Shown: piece by piece, positions 18,834 through 27,826 of the stretch
Layout: each line of letters opens with the position of its first letter
Numbering within the stretch: the stretch's first letter is position 1
From: Folioceros fuciformis
Taxonomy: Eukaryota > Anthocerotophyta > Anthocerotopsida > Anthocerotales
DNA length: 27,826 nucleotides
Assembly (NCBI GenBank): GCA_049999805.1
Contig: JBNGIO010005745.1
Span: 40,809-68,634 of the forward strand
Direction of reading: 5' to 3'
Translations under genes and position numbers: made by a program
The notes under the pieces: generated by a model
The model's input: only the letters and a program-made list of their open reading frames with translations
Told to the model about the DNA's origin: nothing
The model's database searches: none

Positions 18834-19247
18834 ATGGATTTCCTGAGCTCGCGTCTTCGCAAAGCTAGGGATGAGTGCAATCGAAGTTCGGACTCGTCGG
18901 ACTCTTCTGTGGACCATGATTTTGGGGAGAACAGGACTGCACGCGCGAATGCTTGCGAGGACACAGCAGAATCGACACGCGAGACTTGCTCGATGTGCGG
19001 GAGATGGTCCGAGGAACCCCATTTGCTACTGCATGCCTTGGAAGGTCGGTTGGCGGAACCGTTGGATTTGGACGGCGTGGAGTTGACGCCTTTGTTGTGG
19101 GAGCTCGGCTCACTGTCCTTGGAGTGTCTCCACCACATTCCGGCCGGGGTTCCAATGGGCAGCCGGGTTCGCTTCTCCGTTGTTTCGAAGACGTGGCTAT
19201 CCCTCTTGTCATCTACGGATTCCAAGGTCTTGTGTACTTCCGTGTAG
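18834..19247 (+). CDS. Hypothetical protein, doubtful
   Basis: A 137-codon frame starts at a true ATG (MDFLSSRLRKARDECNRSSD) and is rich in Ser, Asp and Leu. It has no recognised domain. An even longer frame (236 codons, non-ATG start) lies antisense at 19408-18698, so one of the two is a shadow and possibly both are. It sits just upstream of the repeat core shared with 16311-16585, so it may belong to degenerate copy B. Confidence 0.2.
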   Translation: MDFLSSRLRKARDECNRSSDSSDSSVDHDFGENRTARANACEDTAESTRETCSMCGRWSEEPHLLLHALEGRLAEPLDLDGVELTPLLWELGSLSLECLHHIPAGVPMGSRVRFSVVSKTWLSLLSSTDSKVLCTSV

Positions 19248-19319
19248 CCTCCACCACTTCCGGTATGCAGCCTGTAGTACCAGCCATCCAAGCTGGCTCC
19301 GTGCAAGCTGCGCGCTTCC

Positions 19320-19440
19320 GATTTCGCCAGGACCTCTGAAATCCGGCAGCTGGAAACTCTCAAGGTTGGCGTGGCCTGTCTTCCTGCAGAATTCCAGGCT
19401 CTGCACAAACTAGGCTGTGCAGGACGGATTAGTTTGCATC
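19320..19440. repeat. Diverged third copy of the cggcagctgg repeat core
   Basis: Bases 19332-19373 (ctctgaaatccggcagctgg, then aaactctcaaggttggcgtgg) match the core of the tandem repeat at 16311-16585 (cctgaaatccggcagctgg, then aggtgctgaaggttggcttgg). This places copy B's counterpart of the repeat upstream of 19980-21010, in the same order as in copy A. Confidence 0.7.
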
Positions 19441-19557
19441 TTCAAGGATTTCAGGTAGAAGCCTGAAAAATCTGAGTTTGAGAACATTTGGCTGAAAAAA
19501 TGCAAGCTTGAATCTCTCAAATACAGAAACCTCAAGGTTGAACCTCAGCCTCCCCAG

Positions 19558-19740
19558 ATGCTTGTATCTCATTCATACGGCGCGGGGGTGAGGGATGGAG
19601 ATGTGGGTGATGAAGATGAGGACGAGGAACAGGGCCACGACGACGAGGGGTGTATCACAGCAGAAGAAGAGGATGCTGAATACCTGCATTATCAATTCGA
19701 TGAGAACTTTCGGCATTATAATGAGGAGGATCACAATTGA
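19558..19740 (+). CDS. Short acidic hypothetical ORF, doubtful
   Basis: A 60-codon frame from a true ATG encodes a strongly acidic peptide (GDEDEDEEQGHDDEG and AEEEDAEYLHYQFDENFRHY). The same frame is open further upstream to about 19463 (EKSEFENIWLKKCKLESLKY), so it may be the tail of an older, broken gene. No family is recognised and no neighbour supports expression. Confidence 0.22.
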   Translation: MLVSHSYGAGVRDGDVGDEDEDEEQGHDDEGCITAEEEDAEYLHYQFDENFRHYNEEDHN

Positions 19741-19979
19741 TTCAGCTTTCGTCGTGAACGTATGTTGGGCAGCAGCGAGAGGGCACTAGGTGTGGATTTC
19801 TGCGTTGCTAATCTTATCGTGGGCACGCATCTACAGTTCCAAGGAGAACAGGCTGCTGGAAATCTACCGCCCTGACTGAGCCACTTGGTTTTCCCTTCAA
19901 GTATGACTACGATGACTCAAACTGTCCTCAGTATGTTCTGTGCAATGGGGGACTGTGACAAGCAGAAGGTGACAACTGT

Positions 19980-21010
19980 GTGAAAATTCAATGTCTCAGA
20001 GGTGGCCAAGTTATTTGGAATGGGAGATGGAAAGACGCAAGGGTTTACGAAAGTGTTGATGAAATGACAACGAATTCACGAGTTATCCGAAGGATTTACT
20101 GCCATGAACAAGCCTCCGGGCAGGATAAATTGGACTTCGGGGTTTCGGAGCTGGAAAGGACATCATATATCTGGCGGAAGGTCTCGTTTCTGCGTAAGTG
20201 TGTGCAGAAAAAGCTCCTAAAGCCTGTGAAGTACCAGCCGAGGAAAGATAACTTGGAGTTAGTAAAGCAGAAGGCGGAGTGGAGGATTATCCTGGATGGA
20301 GCAACCTTGTTGAGTGATACAATGTACGTCACCATTGGTATTGGGTCCCGGGAGTATCATGAACTCCTTTCGTGCCAGCACGTGGTGGGATACGACATAC
20401 TGGACACCACATGGAGTCTCGTTTGCCAAGGCGTGCCTGGGTTCTTCAGCAGCAACTAGTACATCTCCTCGGACCGAGTTATGTCGTTGTTTGTCAAGGA
20501 CCCGTTGCCATGCCTGAGATCTGTCAAGTGGGTATCCAAGCAGGTAAGTTCCTGCTGTTGGAAGAACTGCCCAATTTGTTTGTTTTTGAGTTGATTCGGC
20601 GGAACCTCAGACCGGAGGGAAGCAACCGACAGTGTTTAGAAGGGCGGCCAATTGTTTCCTTCAGCAAGGTTTGAGGCAATCACTGTTGAGAACTTGAGAA
20701 GCACGAAAATAGTATCCTCCGCTTTCCTTCGACCTTGTATAGGGTATGAATGGCATGCTCCAGCTGTCTATGCTGGAAGTCGTGTCGCAAGATTTCAATA
20801 AAATTGGCCAGAAGAATGTGCATCTGAGACATCCTGATTGAAACCAAGCATAGATGTAACGGGTTGGTTGGCAATTGACGGTAATCACAACACAGAGCGC
20901 CGACAAGGCACTTCTCAATCTGATATGCCAACAAGTTGTGGGACTCGGTACGCGCGCCCCCTTCAGCATGTCCACGCCTTTTGTCAGGCTTGCAGAGAAA
21001 ACCATGTAAT
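19980..21010. pseudogene. Degenerate copy B of the unidentified duplicated sequence
   Basis: This is the partner of the segment at 17480-18250. Its + strand frame (19983-20459) has coding-like stretches (LDFGVSELERTSYIWRKVSF, CQHVVGYDILDTTWSLVCQG) but hits a stop where copy A continues (SSN-stop-YISSDRV against SNLYHSSQQV). The frame beyond the stop still has likeness to protein (FLLLEELPNLFVFELIRRNL). The minus strand at about 20990-20680 also reads like protein (NLLAYQIEKCLVGALCCDYR). With conflicting strands, a broken frame and no constraint pattern, I treat it as a decayed duplicate. It ends only about 250 bp upstream of ELP2. Confidence 0.45.
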
Positions 21011-21256
21011 GTAACTATGCTATATACAGTATATGGCTTTGTACAGTCTATTACCTGCGGCTTCTGTTGTTTTCCATCAAAAGCGGGGAAATAGTGGCTT
21101 TTCCCCCAGTTCTGCAGAACTGCTTCCAAAGTTGTACAGAGACCAATTTCGAAGCAAGCAGCGGGGCGGCGATTCTGGAATTGTGGTAATGCTCTCCGGG
21201 AATTTGAAGTATGTCCGACTCGCTCCGTGAGCCGCGAGGGGAAAGGGCGTGAAGGG

Positions 21257-23785
21257 ATGGACTCCAAGTGTGGGGCAGAAGGTGTGCAAGTAGAGGGAGC
21301 TTTTATAGGAGTTGGCTGCAACAGAATAGTTGGAGCCGCAGCATGGGGTCCTTCAGGACTCGTTGCGTTTGGGGCTCATCATGCTGTTGCTATTCTTGAC
21401 CCCGAGCAAGCCAAAATTTTGCTGAGTCTCCCTGGTCACCATGACCTAGTGAACTGCGTCGAGTGGCTTCCTCGTTATTCTTGTCAGCTAGAGGAGCATG
21501 GTGAACTGTTGTTGCTATCTGGAAGCGCCGATGGTGCCATAATCGTGTGGGGGTACAAGCCAGTGGAAAGGAAGTGGAGGCGAGCTTGTGAGCTGGGAAA
21601 AGCTCATGTCAAAGCAGTCACTTGTATCTCTGGTCTTGTTTTGTCTCCTTCCACTGCTTTGATAGCCTCCAGCTCATCGGATGGAGCTGTACGAGTTTGG
21701 TCGCTGGTACGGACTCCAGCATGCTCTGTGTCCTTGCTTCAGAGTATTACAGTTGGCTCCAGGTCAATCGTGGCTGTGGCACTTGCGGCTCTCGTTGGTA
21801 GCCAAGGAAATTTTATCTTGGCGTTGGGAGGCCTGGACAGCCAGATATATGTATACATTGGTAAAGCAACTGGAGGTTTCTCATTAGCTTGCGAGCTGAA
21901 GGGACATCAGGATTGGATTCGTGGCCTTGATTTTTCCTTCCCCTTTGCAGAGGAAGAGGGAGCTACTCTTTATCTGGCCAGTTGCGCACAGGACAAGTAT
22001 ATCAGAATCTGGAAGATTGTCCCTAGGGATAGGTCGAGGGAGGTGCAATCCACAAGAGTCAGTCTGAAAACCTATATTGATGGACCGGTTTTCAGAGTCG
22101 ATGAAGGAACGTACCAAACGTCTGTAGAGTCTGTTCTCGCAGGTCACGAGGACTGGGTTTACTCTGTCCGCTGGAAACCCCCTGTTCAAGGTGATAGAGG
22201 AAGCGTGAGCCAGTCCATGTGTGTGTTGTCGGCCTCCATGGATCGGACCATGATGATATGGACACCCGTGTCCAAATCTGGAATATGGTTGAATGACGTA
22301 AATGTCGGGGAGCTTGAGCATACAGCTCTAGGATTCTATTCCGGTTTATGGAGTCCACATGGAGACGCAATTCTGGCTCATGGGTACGGTGGTTCTTTAC
22401 ATCTTTGGAAAGACATCAGCTTACGAGGAGACTGGCAACCTCAAATAGTGTCCTCTGGACATTTTGCTCCAGTTGTCGATCTGGCTTGGGCCACCACTGA
22501 TGAGTTTTTGCTTTCTGTAAGCCATGACCAAACTGCTAGGGCATTTGCCTGGTGGAATAGAAGCACATCAAAAGGCATATCAACTTTATGTGCATGGCAT
22601 GAGATTGCTAGGCCGCAGATTCATGGTCATGACTTGAATTGTCTAGCTGTAATCAAAGGGAAGGGCAATCACAGATATGTGAGTGGGGCTGAGGAGAAGG
22701 TTGCCAGGGTTTTCGAGGCTCCTTCAGCATTCTTGGATACTCTTTCTGGCGTTTCAGGGTTAGAAACCTCTACAGAATATATTAGGAGGACTGATGTGTT
22801 GGCGCTCGGGGCAAACATGTCTGCCTTGGGTTTGTCTCAAAAGCCAATATATGTTCAAGGCCAGGGTAGACATGGTGGGGACAACGTGGCAGATAGCCTA
22901 GATACCATGGGGCCATTACCTCAGGCAGAACCATGTGTCGTCACACAGCCACCCCTTGAGGAACATTTAGTGCAAAACACACTGTGGCCAGAATCCCATA
23001 AGCTTTATGGACATGGAAATGAGCTGTTTTCTATGTCCTGCAATTATGCAGGAAGCCTTCTAGCTACAGCTTGCAAGGCATCAAGTGCAGATTTTGCTGA
23101 TATTTGGCTGTGGCAAACTGGTTCGTGGAGGCCCACTGGGCGCCTTCATTCTCATACACTAACCGTCACTCAATTGGAATTCTCGCATGATGACAGATTT
23201 CTGCTTGCAGTATCTAGAGACCGTCATCTTTCTGTTTTCCAACTCAACACATCATCTGAACCGCTTGACGAAGCTCCTTACAGATTGATATTCCGGAAGG
23301 AAGCCCATAAGCGAATAATCTGGGCTTGTGCTTGGAGTCATTGTGACAAGATGTTTGCAACTGGTTCACGAGATAAGTCAGTCAAGGTTTGGGCTGTTGA
23401 GCAAGCTCAGGAAGTACAAGTGAAATTGGTCACCAGTCTGCCACTGTTCGGGAGTAGTGTCACCAGTCTTGCCTGGTGCCCAAGTTTGCCCGATAAACAA
23501 TACCAAGTACTCGCCGTTGGTTTGGAAAGCGGACTGTTAGAATTATGGAAAGGAGCCTTTGAAAGTTCTGCTGGTGCATCACCGCAAAGTCTCGGGAAGC
23601 TTGAGATGAGGTGTTTGATCAGGATTGATGAACACTTGTGTCATGTAGCAAGTGTCCATCGTTTGAGCTGGAGCAGTAAGATCGAGGAAGACACTGACGA
23701 CGAGGGCAGGAAAGCAGCGTTATTGAAATTGGCATCGTGCGGAGCCGATTTTTCTGTTAGGATTCTATACGTAGGCTTGCACTAG
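21257..23785 (+). CDS. ELP2: Elongator complex subunit 2 (ELP2), WD40 protein, intronless
   Basis: ELP2 is the WD40 scaffold subunit of the six-subunit Elongator complex, which is needed for wobble-uridine modification of tRNAs and linked to transcription. The 842-residue product starts at the first in-frame ATG (21257); upstream only a GTG is in frame. The N-terminus (FIGVGCNRIVGAAAWGPSGL) is the typical ELP2 opening. WD repeats follow, ending for example in LSGSADGAIIVWG (about 88-100), IASSSSDGAVRVW (about 135), LASCAQDKYIRIW (about 240), VLSASMDRTMMIW (about 325), FATGSRDKSVKVWAV (about 698) and LASCGADFSVRIL (about 824). The length matches plant ELP2 (about 840). There is no intron and no frame disruption, so the gene looks functional. 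It converges with the reductase-like gene, with 192 bp between the stop codons. Confidence 0.96.
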   Translation: MDSKCGAEGVQVEGAFIGVGCNRIVGAAAWGPSGLVAFGAHHAVAILDPEQAKILLSLPGHHDLVNCVEWLPRYSCQLEEHGELLLLSGSADGAIIVWGYKPVERKWRRACELGKAHVKAVTCISGLVLSPSTALIASSSSDGAVRVWSLVRTPACSVSLLQSITVGSRSIVAVALAALVGSQGNFILALGGLDSQIYVYIGKATGGFSLACELKGHQDWIRGLDFSFPFAEEEGATLYLASCAQDKYIRIWKIVPRDRSREVQSTRVSLKTYIDGPVFRVDEGTYQTSVESVLAGHEDWVYSVRWKPPVQGDRGSVSQSMCVLSASMDRTMMIWTPVSKSGIWLNDVNVGELEHTALGFYSGLWSPHGDAILAHGYGGSLHLWKDISLRGDWQPQIVSSGHFAPVVDLAWATTDEFLLSVSHDQTARAFAWWNRSTSKGISTLCAWHEIARPQIHGHDLNCLAVIKGKGNHRYVSGAEEKVARVFEAPSAFLDTLSGVSGLETSTEYIRRTDVLALGANMSALGLSQKPIYVQGQGRHGGDNVADSLDTMGPLPQAEPCVVTQPPLEEHLVQNTLWPESHKLYGHGNELFSMSCNYAGSLLATACKASSADFADIWLWQTGSWRPTGRLHSHTLTVTQLEFSHDDRFLLAVSRDRHLSVFQLNTSSEPLDEAPYRLIFRKEAHKRIIWACAWSHCDKMFATGSRDKSVKVWAVEQAQEVQVKLVTSLPLFGSSVTSLAWCPSLPDKQYQVLAVGLESGLLELWKGAFESSAGASPQSLGKLEMRCLIRIDEHLCHVASVHRLSWSSKIEEDTDDEGRKAALLKLASCGADFSVRILYVGLH

Positions 23786-23977
23786 GGAGAATCTTGAGAT
23801 GCCAGCTCCCAAATTAGCAGAACTGTAAAGCTTGTGGTCAGCTTGTTCCACTAGGTAGCGTAAAGAAAGACGTACATCAAGCCTTCTTTAATGTGTCACA
23901 GGGAGGTTCTGGCACACTGCCCTACCCCGTTAATTCAAATAGATTAAGTGGCAACGACCACCGTTCGTGCTTACGGT

Positions 23978-25460
23978 TCACTGCAAGAAACCGTTTTGCT
24001 TGAAGCTGTTGATGCAATCCTGAAACATTGTCTCTAGGCTCTTGAATTCGGCGAGGCCCAGCCTTTCGATCTTTCCAGTATTCAAGCGATGAGGAACCTC
24101 GTTCCCCTTCTCCTCGAGGTTGGGACTGCAGGGAGTACAGCTCGAAGCTCAATCGTTCGATGCCTAACCAAATCCCAGCTTAAACGTCATGGAGCGCCAG
24201 GCAAGCTACATACCTGAGGGGAAGTGGGTAGTCTGGGTATTGGGTCTTCAGCATTGTGATGACCTCAGCCCAGTGGGCAACCTTTTCGGAGCAGATATAG
24301 CGCCCTGATGCTGTGGGATCTTCATACACAAGCAAATGGGCTGTGACTACGTCATGTATGTGAACAAATCCTATAATTTGGTTCGGAAACGTCTTAGCCC
24401 CACCTGCCAACACGATTCAGGGTTATTTTAGTGTGCAGGTGTCAAGATCGAGGGCCGGATGGCTGGGAATCATGCCGGATACGATTTGGAACGGAAGTAA
24501 CAAACCACGCAGAAGATGAAGAACCATGAGAATGGTGCTGGTTGGCATGGGTGGCAGCATGGGGCCAATCACGAAGGAGGGATTGACGACAACCAAGTCC
24601 ACATGATGCATCCTGGCGAACTCCCATGCTTTCTGTTCGGCCAACGTCTTCGCCAAGGCGTACCACAACTGCTCAGCAAGAGTAATGAGGCATTCGCGCA
24701 GTGAGAAGAGCAGGGACGGTGCGAATTGCAGGAATCCGCCGTAACATTGCACCAGCCCAGAAATTAACCATACATGATAGTGTCTACAGTACTCTGCATT
24801 ACTCCATGTGGATTCATCCAGCGGCGGCTTGTCCTCGCTGCGACCGTAATCGTACCGGATGGCGGAACAGGACGACGTCATCACCACCCTCTTGACGGAA
24901 CGGCTCCTGACGCATGCGCCGAGGACGTTCATGCTGCCCTTGACGCAAGGATCCAGCAGCTTGGCCTGCACGGGAGCCCGCTCAACCACTCACAAATTGT
25001 CATCAATTGAAACGACAATTGCGCTGGGCCTTGCGAGTAGCCTAGTCTAGCCTACATGCTGTGCCGGCGCACCAACCTGGGGATCGTCTTTCGGTTCGTA
25101 CAGCACAGGACTGGCGGTGTGGAACACGCCGAGCACACCATCCACAGCGGCGTCGAAGCTGCCGTCCTTGAGCAAGTCAGCTTCCAGAATGCGCAGTCGC
25201 TCCCTCGCTCCGGGCAGCTGCCAGAGGAAATTGGTTCGCTTGCTGTCCTCTGCACATAGCGCTGGGAAGAATGATCGTGCTTCTAAAACACGCGGTCAGC
25301 ACGAGAGACAGCAAAGGGGGAGGCGGCAGCGTTCTTGACCTGCATGACGAACTGTGGTGCGCACTTTGTAGCCTTTCTTCAGCAATTCTCTGATGAGGAA
25401 TGAGGCGATGTAGCCGGTGCCTCCCGTCACGCACACTTCGTGCGCGTCGGGCAGCCCCAT
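23978..25460 (-). CDS. Cinnamoyl-CoA-reductase-like NAD(P)-dependent reductase, six exons
   Basis: This is an extended short-chain dehydrogenase/reductase of the plant CCR/DFR group, cytosolic by default. My exons (minus strand) are 25460-25340, 25249-25077, 24965-24774, 24668-24506, 24403-24214 and 24125-23978. All phases agree and give 328 residues. The Rossmann glycine motif TGGTGYIAS is at 12-20, RHAEDSKRTNFLWQLPG follows exon junction 1, FHTASPVLYE lies in exon 2, the catalytic serine region TSSCSA is at 128-133, and the YxxxK motif is Y165/K169 (LWYALAKTLAEQKAWEF). GFVHIHDVVTAHLL and GRYICSE are family-typical, as is the C-terminus. True lignin CCRs carry KNWYCYGK at the catalytic site; this protein does not, so it is CCR-like with an unknown substrate. 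Intron 3 (24669-24773) is 105 bp with no stop in frame. Confidence 0.9.
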
Positions 25461-26290
25461 GGATGAATGTGGAGGAGCTGTCGTTGCGCAGGGCGCCTCC
25501 TTTGCTCTTCCCACATTGTCGCCTTAAAGGCGCATTGCACAACGCACTGGTTGCCAAACAACTGGATCATCAAACTGACCGGTAGCACAGCAGTCCCAGG
25601 CCCCACCCTGGGCTGCGGGTAGTTCGCCCGGCCACCTAAGTCCCACACCCTTTGTGATGAGAGGCACCAAGGTCGCTGTGACCGTGGACCGTTCGTCCCG
25701 GCCGTACCATTTTCTTTCACTTCTCAACCTCAGGAGTGTGGTGGTTCTTCACACTCCAATCTGAGTTCATACAAATCATTGAGCCTCACGATTCAAGACC
25801 ATCAGCCTTTTTCAAGGACTTGCAAATGTGCTCAACAACACACCAAATGTTCTAAGTGTATTCAAACCAAGAGACTCAATAATAAGTCTTGCAATGAAGT
25901 CAAGCAAGCAGCTATGCTGTCCATATTGACACGATGTCACCGTATGTGCAGGACTCGATTCAAAATTGGTAGCAAGCTAGCCGGCAGTGAAGTGGTGTGC
26001 TGGACCTTCACCCTGCCTTCATTAGCACATGTCAGGATCACAAACCTGGATTTCTAGATATGAATATGAGGTGGATCTAGGTGTCATGTTAGCGTAGACA
26101 AGAGGACTTGAACCATCAATGGAATGAGGTTGTATGTATCCTATGAGGTTGTATGTTTATATGTTGAGCTAAGAGAAAGAAGCCAACCTAATTCCATTGA
26201 CCGCAGGGACACTTACTTGGCGTGACAACCAACCTTATCCCCTTAATAATGCTGGTGGGCATGCTTGTGCTGAAAATCAATTGCTCCATG
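25461..26290. other. Gene-free stretch upstream of the reductase-like gene
   Basis: This is probably the 5' leader and promoter of the reductase-like gene, grading into AT-rich intergenic DNA after about 25740. No convincing TATA box and no gene were found. A 14-bp word, atgaggttgtatgt, is repeated near 26125 and 26141. Confidence 0.4.
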
Positions 26291-26291
26291 T

Positions 26292-26418
26292 CATGTGTAG
26301 CTGCATAAAAACTATGGGCAATCTATCAAGAGAGACATGTGTAGCTGCATAAAAACTACGGCCAATCTATCAAGAGAGACATGTGTAGCTGCATAAAAAC
26401 TATGGGCAATCTATCAAG
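26292..26418. repeat. 44-bp tandem repeat, 2.9 copies
   Basis: Units begin at 26292, 26336 and 26380, each starting catgtgtagctgcataaaaa and continuing to atctatcaag. Units 1 and 3 are identical over their shared length; unit 2 differs at two bases. The high identity points to a recent expansion. Confidence 0.95.
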
Positions 26419-26827
26419 TTCATACTGCAGAGACATTTCAAGCATTGCTATAAACGGCAACTAAGATTATTAGCCGCTAAAGAAACCTGTAAGGTGTTGT
26501 GCAGCAATAAGTGCACTAAGAGTTGCCATGATAGTCACCATGTATCTACTTATTCAGAACCAGAGTGGAAAGCATTTATCAACATGTAAAGTTGTATTTA
26601 TTGCATAATACCATACATGCATACATACCTATACATGGTTGCTATAATTTAATTATTACCTTCATACCTGCCATATCCAAGGGTGGTTAGAAGTTTTTGA
26701 ATTGGATACAACAAGGTGGTTCATAGTTTTTGAACAAGAGTGTCATTCCTCAATTGCCAAATTTAAGTAGGTAAGTAAGGTAATCTTTGAGAGTTTGGTG
26801 ATGGAAATCATGAGCAAACTATGTCGA

Positions 26828-26971
26828 GCCTCTCCCACATGCTAGAATGTTAGTAGGATAAAAGGAGCAATGTTCATTGAGCTTATTGGTGCTAAAGATG
26901 CCTCTCCCACATGCTAGAATGTTGGTAGGATAAAAGAAGCAATGTTCATTGAGCTCATTGGAGCTAAAGAT
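26828..26971. repeat. 72-bp tandem duplication
   Basis: Two units, at 26828-26899 and 26900-26971, both start gcctctcccacatgctagaa and end gctaaagat. They differ at about four bases. They lie in AT-rich, gene-free DNA. Confidence 0.95.
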
Positions 26972-27826
26972 GCTTGAATTCGTTCAAAATTATTTGGGTT
27001 TGTTCAATCAATTACATAATTGAACTATTGTATGGAAGGGGACATCTTCCTCCCTCAAATTTCAATCATGTCTCTTGCTTATGTCAATGGTGGGTCTAAG
27101 TACAAGTTTGTAACATGTAAAAGTCTGCAACAACCTCTTAAATGTTGTTGTCCATGTTAATATGTTTGATAACTTATAGTCAATTGATCAAACTAGAAGG
27201 AGATATGATAGCACGAGATGGAGAATCGTACCAAAGTATGTCTAGAACATGAGCCCTCTTGTTTGTTAAGGTCTCTCATGTCTTCTTTTTATAAAATATA
27301 CATTTCGTGTCAACCAACCGTGAATACCTAGAAGGCAGGCTAAATGTGCAAAGCAAATACATTATCTCATCTTACCTTAAAGACTAATTAATAATCTCTA
27401 TGCATATATTATATTATATTGAACTAAATATTAACTTATGCTTAATGAGATAAATGATACTGACCCTGGTGTAGCCGGGTCTAGAAAAAAATAAAAACGA
27501 AGCTTGGTGGAATAACGCTAGAAAGGCCAAAGGTTGAGGGCAAGGCAGAACGTGATAGCCCACGTGGGGGACGTTGTTGGGGTGTTTTGGGGCGCCACTG
27601 TTTTGAGAGACGAACGTCCCCCTCGTACGATTGGCAGAAGAAACAGGGGGTGGAGAGTGTAAATTAGCAAACGATCACGTTCGGCGAGCAGGAGATTTGG
27701 GTATTGCAAGAGCAATAGCTTCCCATGTCTTACTGGAGCTGTGGTAAAGATGGGGTCAAACGATTTATGAAGGGGAGCAGCAACCAAGTTGGCGCCGACT
27801 CCGGAGTGCTGGCATTCCCCATCCCG
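26972..27826. other. Gene-free AT-rich right end
   Basis: No gene can be supported. The last about 300 bases become more GC-rich. On the minus strand an ATG at 27822 opens a 30-codon frame (MGNASTPESAPTWLLLPFIN) that meets a GTAAGA donor-like site near 27738. It could be the first coding exon of a gene, but it is too short to assign. Confidence 0.35.

Noticed and set aside
18698-19408. 236-codon minus-strand frame
   Set aside because: It starts at a TTG, has low-complexity composition, and has a competing ATG frame on the other strand.
20680-21321. 213-codon minus-strand frame
   Set aside because: Its start is not ATG and it begins antisense to the ELP2 start. Only the portion in degenerate copy B looks protein-like, and the same frame is broken in copy A.
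27518-27822. Minus-strand frames at the right edge, including MGNASTPESAPTWLLLPFIN
   Set aside because: The frame is short and cut by the window edge, with no recognisable family. It is mentioned in the flank entry but not called as a gene.
1-27826. CRISPR array, operon or phage-type system
   Set aside because: The repeats are tandem without spacers, genes are intron-bearing and widely spaced, and all recognised proteins are plant nuclear types.

Overview
The window looks like nuclear DNA of a land plant, probably a non-seed lineage such as a moss, lycophyte or fern (lineage is low confidence). The grounds are five plant-type protein genes spaced kilobases apart, GT-AG introns of about 80-510 bp in three of them, a plant-type U2 snRNA gene and Ty3/gypsy retrotransposon debris. 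Nothing suggests a prokaryotic or viral genome, and there is no CRISPR array.

Layout. 1-5.2 kb is retrotransposon territory: a broken gypsy pol remnant that lacks its reverse transcriptase, then two related LTR-like promoter segments and AT-rich sequence. 5.2-6.4 kb holds an intronless Tudor-domain splicing factor (SPF30/SMNDC1-like, + strand). 8.7-10.7 kb holds a five-exon GT92 glycosyltransferase on the minus strand (DUF23 family, near the galactan synthases). 13.7-15.8 kb holds a five-exon SEC14/CRAL-TRIO protein with a hydrophobic tail, minus strand. About 16.3-21.0 kb carries two diverged, degenerate copies of one unidentified sequence; a complete U2 snRNA gene (17086-17280, + strand) lies inside the first copy. 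21.3-23.8 kb is an intronless Elongator subunit 2 (ELP2, + strand). Converging on it, 192 bp away, is a six-exon cinnamoyl-CoA-reductase-like gene, minus strand (23978-25460). The last 2.3 kb is AT-rich with two short tandem repeats and no gene that I can support.

The genes do not form a pathway. SPF30 and U2 both belong to the U2 snRNP/spliceosome, but they are 11 kb apart and the proximity is probably chance. The exon models were joined by hand from reading frame, splice dinucleotides and phase. All three spliced genes close in frame (494, 340 and 328 residues), which is strong internal support, but no transcript or database search was available.

The most unusual items are the paired degenerate copies of an unrecognised family around the U2 gene, an in-frame stop-free intron just before the catalytic motif of the reductase-like gene, an overlapping upstream ORF on the SEC14-like gene, and the deletion scar in the gypsy pol.
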